Origin: Amycolatopsis rubida
Lineage (GTDB): Bacteria > Actinomycetota > Actinomycetes > Mycobacteriales > Pseudonocardiaceae
Length of the DNA stretch: 64,000 bases
Direction of reading: 5' to 3'
Assembly (NCBI RefSeq): GCF_900115345.1
Contig: NZ_FOWC01000001.1
Span: 1,116,001 to 1,180,000 of the forward strand
Shown: one piece after another, positions 38,368 to 46,712 of the stretch
Layout: each line of letters starts with the position of its first letter
Numbering within the stretch: position 1 is the first letter of the stretch
Position numbers and translations under genes: made by a program
The notes under the pieces: model-generated
Told to the model about the DNA's origin: nothing
What the model saw: the letters and a program-made list of their open reading frames with translations, nothing else
The model's database searches: none

Positions 38368-39270
38368 TCAGGAGTCTTCCCCACGATCCGGTTCCGCCGG
38401 ACGCGCCGGGGGAACCGGAGTCGCCCCACCGCCCGGCGGCGGAGTCCGCGGCGCGGGCGGAGACGGCTGCCGCTCGGTCATCCGGGTGTCCGCCGGAGAG
38501 GGTGCCGTCGTCTCGACCGACCGGGTGTCGACCGGTCGCGTCGCCTGGGTGTCCGCGGGCGAGGGAGCGCTCGCCGGGGCAGGCGCGGCGGGGGTACCCG
38601 CGGAAGGCGTCCACGTGCGGTTCGAGTCGTAGTCCTCGTCGAACGGGTCCACGATGTCGGCGATCTCGCCCAGATCGCGCAGCAAGCGCTCAAGCCGCGA
38701 CGGCCCGGCACCCGGCACGACGCTCGCCAGCACCCACTCGTTCTCCAGCCACGCCACGCCGACGTCGCCGCCCAGCTGGTCAGCCGCGTCGACCAGGTCC
38801 TGGGTGATGACCTGGCGCGCCCCCTCGGAATCGTCCGCGAAGGCGTAGCGCTGGCCGATCGGGCCGAGCATCTCCGGCATGTTCTCGCGCTGGAACGGCA
38901 CGCTCGACAGCCACATCTCGACCGGCACCCGGTGCGTCTTGTTGCAGCGCACGGCCACGACCACCGCGGGCACCTGGCCCTGGGATTCGATGTCGAAGAT
39001 GAACACCGGACGGCGGCCGTCGGAGGTGAAGGTGGAGCCCGCGACGACGTTCACCGCCGCGTCGGCGCCGAAGTAGCCGATCGCGCCTCCCGACCACTGC
39101 CGGGGCAGCCGTTCGTCCTCCTCCACGAACTGCCAGCCGCGCAACTGGGCCCAGCGCTGCCGCTCACGGTTGCGCGAGCCTTCCCTGGCCCGGTCCGCGA
39201 AGAGCAGGCCGAGCCCCGCCACCAGCGCGACGGCGGCGATGACGAACCAGATCCACGCCGAGATACCCAC
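38368..39270 (-). CDS. Single-pass membrane protein, Rv0383c-like
   Basis: 300 residues from GTG 39270 (VGISAWIWFVIAAVALVAG); earlier in-frame ATGs lie upstream in Arg-rich non-conserved sequence. One N-terminal membrane helix, then a globular domain of about 190 residues (YFGADAAVNVVAGSTFTSDG, PVFIFDIESQGQVPAVVVAV, ITQDLVDAADQLGGDVGVAW), then a Pro/Ala/Thr-rich C-terminal tail of 90 residues. Position beside clpB and overall plan recall M. tuberculosis Rv0383c. The N-terminus outside or inside cannot be decided; function unknown. Confidence 0.75.
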   Translation of the reverse strand: MGISAWIWFVIAAVALVAGLGLLFADRAREGSRNRERQRWAQLRGWQFVEEDERLPRQWSGGAIGYFGADAAVNVVAGSTFTSDGRRPVFIFDIESQGQVPAVVVAVRCNKTHRVPVEMWLSSVPFQRENMPEMLGPIGQRYAFADDSEGARQVITQDLVDAADQLGGDVGVAWLENEWVLASVVPGAGPSRLERLLRDLGEIADIVDPFDEDYDSNRTWTPSAGTPAAPAPASAPSPADTQATRPVDTRSVETTAPSPADTRMTERQPSPPAPRTPPPGGGATPVPPARPAEPDRGEDS

Positions 39271-39551
39271 GCCGGTCAGGGTATCGCTGCCGAGCCCTCC
39301 TACCGGGACGGCCGCACCGTGTCGGCGCGCCCCGTTTGGCCGGAACCGTCCAGGTCGCGTCGACAAATCGGCTAATCGCCCGGCTCGGGTGTTCATTGCG
39401 GACGGGTTCCCGCTGACCGGACGGCTCGCTGCGCCTATCCAGCGATCGCGCCGGACAACCCGGACAGGAAGCTTGCCGGACCGCTCCGGCACCGGGTAGA
39501 GGTCGTTCGACAGCCTTTCCCGCCGCCGCCGACAGCAGGAAGGACCCCCGC

Positions 39552-40736
39552 ATGTCCCTTTCGAGAAGATCGGTACTGACCGGGACCGCGGCGGCGCTCG
39601 GCTCGCTCGCGCTGCCCGGGGCCGCGGCGGCAGCGGAGACGCGCGACTGGTCCCGCGCCGTCATCGACTCCACCATGAAGCGCTACACCCCGGCGTCCAT
39701 CGGCGGCTGGAGCTATCCGCTCGGCCTCTACTTCTACGGCCAGTACCTCTGCTACCGGCGGACCAAGGAGCGCAAGTACCTCGACTACCTCGTGGCCTGG
39801 TACGACCGGTTCATCACCGACGACGGTATTTCCAACAGCTTCAGCAGCCTCGACTCGATGCGCGCCTGCCAGATGCTTCCGTTGCTGTACAACGAAACCG
39901 GCAACGCCAAGTACCGCAAGGCCGCCGATCAGCTGCGCAAACGCTTCGATACCTACCCGCGCACGAGCGACGGCGGGATGTGGCACGCGCTCAGCCGTCA
40001 GCACCAGCTGTGGGGCGACGGGGTGTACATGGCGCAGCCGTTCCTCGCGTTGTACGGCAAGGTTTTCCACGACCCGACGTACTGCTACGAGGAATCCGCC
40101 AAGAACCTTTCTGTCTACTTCGGACACCTCAAGGAACCCGCGAAGGGCCTGATCTACCACGCCTACGACGAAAGCGGCACCCAGCCGTGGGCGACCGGCC
40201 CCGGCAAGCACTCCGGCTTCCACTGGGCCCGCGCCATCGGCTGGTTCGGGATGGCGGCGATCGACATCCTCGAGGTGCTGCCCACCGGCCATCCGCGCCG
40301 GCCGGAACTGGTCGGGATCGTCCAGTTCCTCGCCGAGGGATACCGCCGGTTCCAGGATCCGCGGACCGGCCGGTGGTACCAGGTCGTCGACCACGGCGGG
40401 GACGACGGGAACTGGCTGGAGACGTCCGCGTCCTCGATGTACGCGTTCACCGTCTCCCGGGGGATCGAGCGCGGGTATCTGCCTGCTTCTTATGCCTCGG
40501 TCGCGCAGCGCGGATATGCCGGGGTGCTGCGGAAGGTGTCGATCGGGCCGGACGGGCTGACGAATCTCGCCGATATCTGCGAAGGGACGAACGTCGGGGA
40601 CCTGAAGTTCTACTTCGCACGGAAGCGGCTGACGAATGACTTCCACGGGCTCGGCGCGTTCTTGATCATGAACGAGCAGTTCACCCGATATCGCTGCTTG
40701 TCGCCTGGTGCGCGGGCACCGGTTCTAGGGCCGTGA
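39552..40736 (+). CDS. Tat-exported GH105/GH88-type unsaturated uronyl hydrolase
   Basis: 394 residues, ATG after AGGAAGGA. Twin-arginine signal SRRSVLTGTAAALGSLALPGAAAA. The (alpha/alpha)6 barrel shows GGWSYPLGLYFYGQY, the likely catalytic Asp in LWGDGVYMAQPFLA, GFHWARAIGWFGMA, GRWYQVVDH and ETSASSMYAFTVSRGI, which together fit the GH105 (YteR-like) family. These remove unsaturated galacturonyl residues left by pectate or rhamnogalacturonan lyases. No lyase is nearby, so it probably acts with enzymes encoded elsewhere. The stop lies inside a terminator hairpin shared with emb. Confidence 0.85.
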   Translation: MSLSRRSVLTGTAAALGSLALPGAAAAAETRDWSRAVIDSTMKRYTPASIGGWSYPLGLYFYGQYLCYRRTKERKYLDYLVAWYDRFITDDGISNSFSSLDSMRACQMLPLLYNETGNAKYRKAADQLRKRFDTYPRTSDGGMWHALSRQHQLWGDGVYMAQPFLALYGKVFHDPTYCYEESAKNLSVYFGHLKEPAKGLIYHAYDESGTQPWATGPGKHSGFHWARAIGWFGMAAIDILEVLPTGHPRRPELVGIVQFLAEGYRRFQDPRTGRWYQVVDHGGDDGNWLETSASSMYAFTVSRGIERGYLPASYASVAQRGYAGVLRKVSIGPDGLTNLADICEGTNVGDLKFYFARKRLTNDFHGLGAFLIMNEQFTRYRCLSPGARAPVLGP

Positions 40737-40751
40737 GGGTTCTTCTCACGG
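40731..40751. terminator. Terminator hairpin between GH105 and emb
   Basis: CCGTGAG / CTCACGG seven-base stem with loop GGTTCTT, overlapping the GH105 stop codon and lying three bases from the end of the convergent emb gene. Confidence 0.65.
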
Positions 40752-40753
40752 AC

Positions 40754-43700
40754 TTACGTCTCGCCGGTCGGGTTGGCGGGCTTGGCCAAGGGACCCGGCG
40801 ACCACAGACCGGAGTGCGTCACCGGCTGCTGATGCAGCGCCGCCGAAGCCGGAAGCGCGTTCGAGACGTCGGGCGTCACCTCGTACAACGTCCCCCAGTC
40901 CCGATCGACGTCGCCTTCCAGGTACGTCGGCAACGCCTCCATCTGGGTGCTCGCGTTCATCCACACGAACGGCCCGCCGCCTGCCGGCGAGGACCAGTAC
41001 CGGCCGACCGTGCGCAGGTCGTCGCCCGCGCTGATCCGGTACTTCGGCACCTCGGCGATCCCGTTGTGGATCGAGGACGGGCGCAGGCACGGGTGCTGCG
41101 CGGCGGCGGCCCACTCCAGGAACACCGGGTCCTGCCCGACCACTTCGGTCATCTTCGCGATCTTCGGCGCCCGCGGCGCGCTGAAGGCGACCCAGCCCTC
41201 GCTGCCGAGCCCGCGGCCCTTCGCCACGATCCGCACCTGGTCTGCGCCATCGGGCACGCTGACCCGCGCGTCCCGCCAGTTGGTGTCCTTTTTCTTCGCG
41301 TCGAGCTTCTCGCGGCTGAGCACCTCGAACCCGGCGGGGGTGTTCTTGCCGAATTCGGCGGTCAGTCCGTTCGGGTCTTCGGTCTTGCCCGCGAGCGCGA
41401 CCACGATCGGCACCGAGCCGTCGCGTGCTCGCTCCGGGATCGAGTACCACTGGGTGCGCAGGTCGCCCGCGCCGTCGCCGGACTCGTGGTAGCTGCCCCA
41501 GATCGGCGCGCCGTCCTTGCCGAAGTCGTGCGGCGGCTTCCACTTGTCGTCAGTCGGCAGCCCGCCGTTGGTGACGAAGCCCTTCTGGGTGCTGGCCAGC
41601 CAGTCTTGCGGCGTGGTCCCGCGGTCGGCGCCTGCGGGCACCTGCCAGCCGGGCGCGGCGTTCTGCGGCTGCTGCGGCGCGGCTTCGAGAAGCCCGGCCT
41701 TCGGATCGCGCTCGACCTTGATGTAGTCGGACAGCCCGCAGCTCTTCCCGGCCAGCTGGCGGATGTTGTCGGCACCCATGTTGTAGGTGTCCCAGCGCTT
41801 CTGGATGCCCTTGGCGATGCTGCCGATCTCGAACAGCACGAGAATCGCGCACACCGTCGACAGCGGCGCGAGCCCGAGCCGCAGTGCCCGGCCGCGGTTT
41901 TCCAGGTCGGACCGCGGCACCGGCGCGGGCGGCACGAACGGTTCGTGCTCGTTGTGCTTCATGTGCTCGATCGCCGCGATCGCCAGCGCGACCGCGGCCG
42001 CCACGAGCGCCATCGTGCTCAGCTTGATGCCGAACACCTGCGGCGGAAGGTCGAACCACGGCACGCCCCACGCCGAGACGTACCACCAGGCGTTCGGCCC
42101 GGTCGACGCCAGCGCGACGATCACCATCAGCCCGGCGAAGAACGCCGCGCGGTTGCGGCGCGACAGCAGCACCGTCGTACTCGTCGACAACGCGGTGAGC
42201 GCGGCGAGCGGGCCGCCGACCGCGACCAGCATGCCGAAGTGGTGTGAGTGCTTGGTCGGGGCGAGCGCGAGGACCACAAAGGACAGTGCGCTGATGCCGA
42301 GCAGCCTGCGGCTCGGGCCGAGCGCGGCGCCGCGGATGTTCCCGCGCCGCAGCAGCACGACCGCGCAGGTCGCCAGGCAGAGGAAGATCAACAGCACCGG
42401 GAACCGGCGCGTCATCGACCCGTCCGGGCCGTTGCTGAACAGCATCGTGTACCGGTCCAGCTCGTTGTACCAGGCCCCGGTCGGGCCGAGCGAGGACCGC
42501 AGCCGCACCGATTCGAGCGCGCCGCTCAGCGTCTGGTCGCAGAAGATGAGCGCGAGAATCACCAGTCCGGCGGCGGCGACCGGCGCGAGCACCGGTACCC
42601 AGCCGAACTGGCGGGCGTGCCGGAGCACGATCTTCGCCAGCGGCTTCAGTCCGACCACGAACGGCAGCACGGCCATCAGCCCGTGCGGGTTGACCGAGAC
42701 GCACAGCGCCGCGACGGTCAGCCCGACCGCCGCCGGGCCGAGCCGCCGGGTCGCCACCGCGCGTTCGACCGCGCAGATCGTGATCAGCGACAGCAGCGCG
42801 ACCAGGTTTTCCGGGCGCAGGCCGTTGTCGTAGGGCAGCCAGAACGCGAGGAAGACCGCGCCCGCCGCCCAGCCTGCCGCGCTGCTGATCCGTACCTGCC
42901 TGCCGAGCCGGGGCAGCACGCCTCGGCTGATCAGCATCCAGCAGGCGACGCCCATCAACAGCGACGGCAGCCGCATCCACGGCGTCAGCGAACTGATCTT
43001 GGTCATGGCCGCGTAGATGTCGACGAACCACGCCATCGGCGCGTCCGGTGCGGCGAACCACCGGTAGTACTCGCCGATGTACCCGGCGTCGCCGCGGACG
43101 CGCGCCATGGTCGTGAAGTAGCCGTCGTCGGCGGTCATCGCGCCGATCAGCCACCAGACGCCGAGCGTGCCGAGGACGGCTATGTCGAGGAATTTCAGCT
43201 TCCACCAGCCGCGCGCGGCCAGCCGGGGCGCGCGTCGGCCGGAGAGCCGGTCGAGGCGGTACAGCGCGAGCACCGCGCCGATGAAGCAGAGCACCGACAG
43301 CACGATGGCGGCCAGCTTGATGCCGGTCGCGGTGCTGGCCCAGCGGTTGTCGACCTGCGCGGAGACCGAGAGGCCGTGCGTGTCGTCCTGGTTCGTGAGG
43401 TCGGAGAAGAACCCGGTGAGCTGCGGCCGGCGGTCGTCGCTGACGTCCGCCAGGTGGGTGCCGCCGACGGACGCGGTCGTGTGCTTCGGGTCGGAATGCA
43501 CCGTGATCGTGCAGTCGCCGTCGCCGAGCGGGGCCGCGCCGAGCTGCTGGCCCTGTGAGGAGAGCGTGAGCTGGCCGTCGCCGACCTGCAAGGCCATCCC
43601 GGTGACGGTGCCGATGCTGGAGTTCGGCGGGTTGGTGCTGAACAGCACGGCGTTGCCGTCGGTGCGCGCGTCGAGCGCCCGCGCGGTCGCGCACGGGACC

Positions 43701-44047
43701 TTCGCGTCGAGCGAAATCGGCGCCTGCGCGGTCAGCGGGGCGGACACCGCCCGGGTGCCGCCCTGGGCGGTCGGCCAGTCGAGGGTGGTTTGCTCGAGCG
43801 TGACGGGCAGGAGCGGGACCGCGATCGCGAGGATCGCGCCGGCGATTCCGAAAACCGCGGCGAGCAACCGGGCCCGACGCCCGGCTTTGCTCTTGCCGGT
43901 AGCTGTCGGAGACGCCGATTCGGCGGCAACGGATTCGAGGTCGACCACGCCCAGCAGGCTATCCAAGCGGACGCGGGCCTCCCGCTGGGGACTCTCCAGG
44001 GGACGGCCCCACCTGGTCGAGCCTGGATTACCTCGTCGCATAGCCAC
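40754..44047 (-). CDS. Emb-type arabinosyltransferase (GT53)
   Basis: Up to 1097 residues. The GT-C glycosyltransferase part has about 13 membrane helices and the catalytic loop IGAMTADDGYFTTMARV with the DD pair; two soluble Emb domains follow, including the C-terminal carbohydrate-binding domain (EMTEVVGQDPVFLEWAAAAQ to ALHQQPVTHSGLWSPGP). It transfers arabinofuranose from decaprenyl-phosphate-arabinose to arabinogalactan or lipoglycan; ethambutol targets the family. Only one copy is seen here, so EmbA/B/C identity is not assigned. Start is uncertain: ATG 44041 or 44047 or GTG 43969 (VRLDSLLGVVDLES) are all possible. Confidence 0.92.
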   Translation of the reverse strand: MAMRRGNPGSTRWGRPLESPQREARVRLDSLLGVVDLESVAAESASPTATGKSKAGRRARLLAAVFGIAGAILAIAVPLLPVTLEQTTLDWPTAQGGTRAVSAPLTAQAPISLDAKVPCATARALDARTDGNAVLFSTNPPNSSIGTVTGMALQVGDGQLTLSSQGQQLGAAPLGDGDCTITVHSDPKHTTASVGGTHLADVSDDRRPQLTGFFSDLTNQDDTHGLSVSAQVDNRWASTATGIKLAAIVLSVLCFIGAVLALYRLDRLSGRRAPRLAARGWWKLKFLDIAVLGTLGVWWLIGAMTADDGYFTTMARVRGDAGYIGEYYRWFAAPDAPMAWFVDIYAAMTKISSLTPWMRLPSLLMGVACWMLISRGVLPRLGRQVRISSAAGWAAGAVFLAFWLPYDNGLRPENLVALLSLITICAVERAVATRRLGPAAVGLTVAALCVSVNPHGLMAVLPFVVGLKPLAKIVLRHARQFGWVPVLAPVAAAGLVILALIFCDQTLSGALESVRLRSSLGPTGAWYNELDRYTMLFSNGPDGSMTRRFPVLLIFLCLATCAVVLLRRGNIRGAALGPSRRLLGISALSFVVLALAPTKHSHHFGMLVAVGGPLAALTALSTSTTVLLSRRNRAAFFAGLMVIVALASTGPNAWWYVSAWGVPWFDLPPQVFGIKLSTMALVAAAVALAIAAIEHMKHNEHEPFVPPAPVPRSDLENRGRALRLGLAPLSTVCAILVLFEIGSIAKGIQKRWDTYNMGADNIRQLAGKSCGLSDYIKVERDPKAGLLEAAPQQPQNAAPGWQVPAGADRGTTPQDWLASTQKGFVTNGGLPTDDKWKPPHDFGKDGAPIWGSYHESGDGAGDLRTQWYSIPERARDGSVPIVVALAGKTEDPNGLTAEFGKNTPAGFEVLSREKLDAKKKDTNWRDARVSVPDGADQVRIVAKGRGLGSEGWVAFSAPRAPKIAKMTEVVGQDPVFLEWAAAAQHPCLRPSSIHNGIAEVPKYRISAGDDLRTVGRYWSSPAGGGPFVWMNASTQMEALPTYLEGDVDRDWGTLYEVTPDVSNALPASAALHQQPVTHSGLWSPGPLAKPANPTGET

Positions 44048-44188
44048 GGTGGGTAAAGAAAACGCGGCCTTGTTTACGGCGAACGGGTGACGCCCCGCAG
44101 CTCACGACGGCTCGGGTCGAGGGCCGTTTCACGATCCGGAAACGGTCCGGACTCGGTTGCCGAAAGCGGACCCGGCACGTCGATGAAC

Positions 44189-45058
44189 TCAGCCGGGCGA
44201 GAAAGTGAACGGCGGCCCGGAAACTGTCCATCCGTTGTCGATGACCGGATTGCCCAGCACCTCGGCGCCCACGTGCTGGCTCCGGGTAACCGGAATACCG
44301 ACGGTAGCAGCGGTGCTCGTCCGCGCCGCGGCGATGTCCGCGGCCGACAGTTCGCCGTGGAACCGCTCCGTGCGCTCGGCGGTCGACTGGCTCGTCGCGG
44401 CCAGCGTGTGCACCGGGCCGAGGTCGCCGGACACGCTGTGCCGCTCGGTGGACTCCAGCCGCGTCACGTCGAGGTTGCCGGTGAACTGGCCGAGCACGCT
44501 TTCGTCGGAGTTCGCGACCACCGAGCCCGCCCGGCCGAGGTCGACGGCGTCGGCGGAGGTGCGTTCGACACGGGTGCCGCTCATCAGCTCGCCGGAGAAC
44601 CGGCCGGCCAGACCGGACTCGGCGCTCGTCTTGCTGCTGGAGAGCGCTTCGGTGCCACCGGGCAGCCGGACGCCGTGCCGCATCGACTGGTCCAGACCGG
44701 CCACGTGCGCACCGTCGAACGGCTGTGTGTGGTGCACGCCGAGGTCGTTGCCGGTGAGCACCCGGCCTGGCTCGCCGAGACGCAGGTCGTGGGTCTGGGA
44801 CTGGCCCGCGGCGTCCGGAGCGAGCGCCTGGTGCAGGTTCGACGCGGCGGACGCGGGCAGGTCGTGCGTCGCGATCGCCTCGTCGCGGGTGAACTGGAGG
44901 TCGGAGGAGGAACCGTGCTGGTGCAGGTCGAGCGGCACTTCCCTGCTCGGGGTGTCCGCCAGCGCCGCAGCCGGGCCGACGAGCAACAGAGCGAGGGGTG
45001 CCGCACCGGCGGCCATCCGGGGCAAATATCCGGGCGTCCGCTTGGTGTGCTTGCCCAT
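44189..45058 (-). CDS. Secreted protein of unknown family
   Basis: 289 residues from ATG 45058 (ATG 45070 in frame). A good signal peptide, PRMAAGAAPLALLLVGPAAALA followed by DTPSREVPL. The mature part is polar, rich in Ser, Thr, Gly and His, without cysteines or membrane segments. It contains a loose repeated pattern around RFSGEL, QFTGNLDV and RFHGELSA, suggesting short beta repeats. No family recognised. It is divergent from an SDR gene (61 bp between starts) and follows nothing in an operon. Confidence 0.7.
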   Translation of the reverse strand: MGKHTKRTPGYLPRMAAGAAPLALLLVGPAAALADTPSREVPLDLHQHGSSSDLQFTRDEAIATHDLPASAASNLHQALAPDAAGQSQTHDLRLGEPGRVLTGNDLGVHHTQPFDGAHVAGLDQSMRHGVRLPGGTEALSSSKTSAESGLAGRFSGELMSGTRVERTSADAVDLGRAGSVVANSDESVLGQFTGNLDVTRLESTERHSVSGDLGPVHTLAATSQSTAERTERFHGELSAADIAAARTSTAATVGIPVTRSQHVGAEVLGNPVIDNGWTVSGPPFTFSPG

Positions 45059-45119
45059 GTGCCGGACCATACTGCGCCACCAGCGCAAACGCAGCTGAAA
45101 AACGGGTAGCTTCACCCAC

Positions 45120-45887
45120 ATGACCACCACTGCCATGATCACGGGAGCCACCGCGGGCATCGGTGCGGAATTCGCGCGCCGGCTCGCCGCCGACAAGCAC
45201 GCACTCGTCCTCGTCGCCAGGAACGAAGAGCGGCTGACCGCGCTGGCTGAGCAACTGCGCGCGGAGCACGGCGTCGAGGTGACCGTGCTGTCCGCCGATC
45301 TGTCCGAAGTGGATGGTCGCAGCCGGGTCGCTGAGCTGCTCGAAACCCGGCCGGTCGACCTGCTGGTCAACAACGCCGGCTTCGGGCTGAGCGGCGAGTT
45401 CTGGGAGATCCCGGCCGAGGACCTGCGACGCCAGCTCGACGTGAACGTGACCGCCGTGCTGCAGCTGACCCGAGCGGCGCTGCCCGGCATGGTCGACCGC
45501 GGCCGCGGCGCCGTCATCAATGTCAGCAGCGTCGCCGGCTTCTTTTCCGGCCGCGGCTCGACCTATACCGCCAGCAAGAACTGGGTCACGTCGTTCACCG
45601 AGGGCATCGCGATGTCGCTGCCGGAGGGCGTGCGGATGATGGCGCTGTGCCCCGGCTTCACCCACACCGAGTTTCACGAGCGTGCCGGGCTGCGGCGGGA
45701 GGGACCGAAGGCGTTCTGGCTCGACGTGGCGCAGGTCGTCGACGAAGCCCTCGCGGACCTGCGTCGCGGCAAGGTGATCTCGGTGCCGAGCCTGCAGTAC
45801 AAAGCCCTGGTCGGGATCGGCGGACTGCTGCCGCGCCCGGTGCTGCGCAAGCTCGCCGGCGGGTTCGGCAACCGCCGCCGGACCTGA
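45120..45887 (+). CDS. Short-chain dehydrogenase/reductase
   Basis: 255 residues, ATG start (ATG preceded by TTCACCCAC; weak ribosome site). Classical [17 protein letters not shown] (cofactor, residues 9-22), [10 protein letters not shown], the active-site Ser in [10 protein letters not shown] and YTASK. The [15 protein letters not shown] loop with Arg after strand 2 suggests NADP. Resembles the SCO/DltE-like acyl-reductase SDRs with a C-terminal membrane-like segment ([16 protein letters not shown]). Substrate unknown. Confidence 0.92.
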   Translation: MTTTAMITGATAGIGAEFARRLAADKHALVLVARNEERLTALAEQLRAEHGVEVTVLSADLSEVDGRSRVAELLETRPVDLLVNNAGFGLSGEFWEIPAEDLRRQLDVNVTAVLQLTRAALPGMVDRGRGAVINVSSVAGFFSGRGSTYTASKNWVTSFTEGIAMSLPEGVRMMALCPGFTHTEFHERAGLRREGPKAFWLDVAQVVDEALADLRRGKVISVPSLQYKALVGIGGLLPRPVLRKLAGGFGNRRRT

Positions 45888-45965
45888 GAGGTAGGGAGAG
45901 CCCTACCCCGTCCCGGCGTGTGCGCCCCAGGGTGTTTTCCCCCGGCAGGCCATAGCGTTTTCCCC

Positions 45966-46712
45966 ATGGCGACTGGGGAAGCGGTGCGGCTCGAATCCGT
46001 CCGCAAGGAATACGGCCGGGTTACGGCACTGGACGGGGTGAGCCTGTCCTTCCCGCGCGGCGGGTTCACCGCGGTGATGGGCCCGTCGGGCTCGGGCAAA
46101 AGCACGTTCCTGCACTGCGCGGCCGGGCTCGACCGGCCGACGAGCGGTTCGGTGCTGCTCGACGGCCAGGAACTGGGCAAGCTCTCCGAAACGCAGCTGA
46201 CGAAGCTGCGCCGGGACAAGATCGGGTTCGTCTTCCAGGCGTTCAACCTGCTGCCCGCGCTGACCGTCGAGCAGAACGTCGTGCTGCCGCTGCGGCTGGC
46301 CGGCCGTCGTCCGGACCGCCGCCGCGTCGCCGAGATGCTCGGGCACGTCGGGCTGGGCGACCGGCGCAAGCATCTGCCGGGTCAGCTGTCCGGTGGCCAG
46401 CAGCAGCGGGTGGCCATCGCTCGCGCGCTGGTCAGCCGCCCGGCGGTGCTGTTCGCCGACGAACCGACCGGCGCGCTCGACACCCGTACCGCCGGCGAAA
46501 TCCTCGGCCTGCTGTCGGAATCGGTGCGCGGCGGACTGACCGTCGTGATGGTGACACACGACCCGGTCGCGGCCTCCTACGCCGACCGCGTCGTCTTCCT
46601 CGCGGACGGCCGCGTCGCCGGAGAACTGCACCGGCCGACCGCGACGGCGGTCGCCGAACGCATGACGCACCTTGGCACCTGGGCCGACCGGATGCCGGTG
46701 GGCGGCTTCTGA
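45966..46712 (+). CDS. MacB/LolD-type ABC exporter ATPase
   Basis: 248 residues from ATG 45966. Walker [16 protein letters not shown]-loop [15 protein letters not shown], signature [16 protein letters not shown], Walker [14 protein letters not shown] and H-loop VMVTHDP are intact. The FQAFNLLP Q-loop is diagnostic of the MacB/LolD group, which drives FtsX-like permeases to export peptides, lipoproteins or antibiotics mechanically. Its stop and the permease start share one base (TGATG), so both are coupled. Confidence 0.96.
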   Translation: MATGEAVRLESVRKEYGRVTALDGVSLSFPRGGFTAVMGPSGSGKSTFLHCAAGLDRPTSGSVLLDGQELGKLSETQLTKLRRDKIGFVFQAFNLLPALTVEQNVVLPLRLAGRRPDRRRVAEMLGHVGLGDRRKHLPGQLSGGQQQRVAIARALVSRPAVLFADEPTGALDTRTAGEILGLLSESVRGGLTVVMVTHDPVAASYADRVVFLADGRVAGELHRPTATAVAERMTHLGTWADRMPVGGF

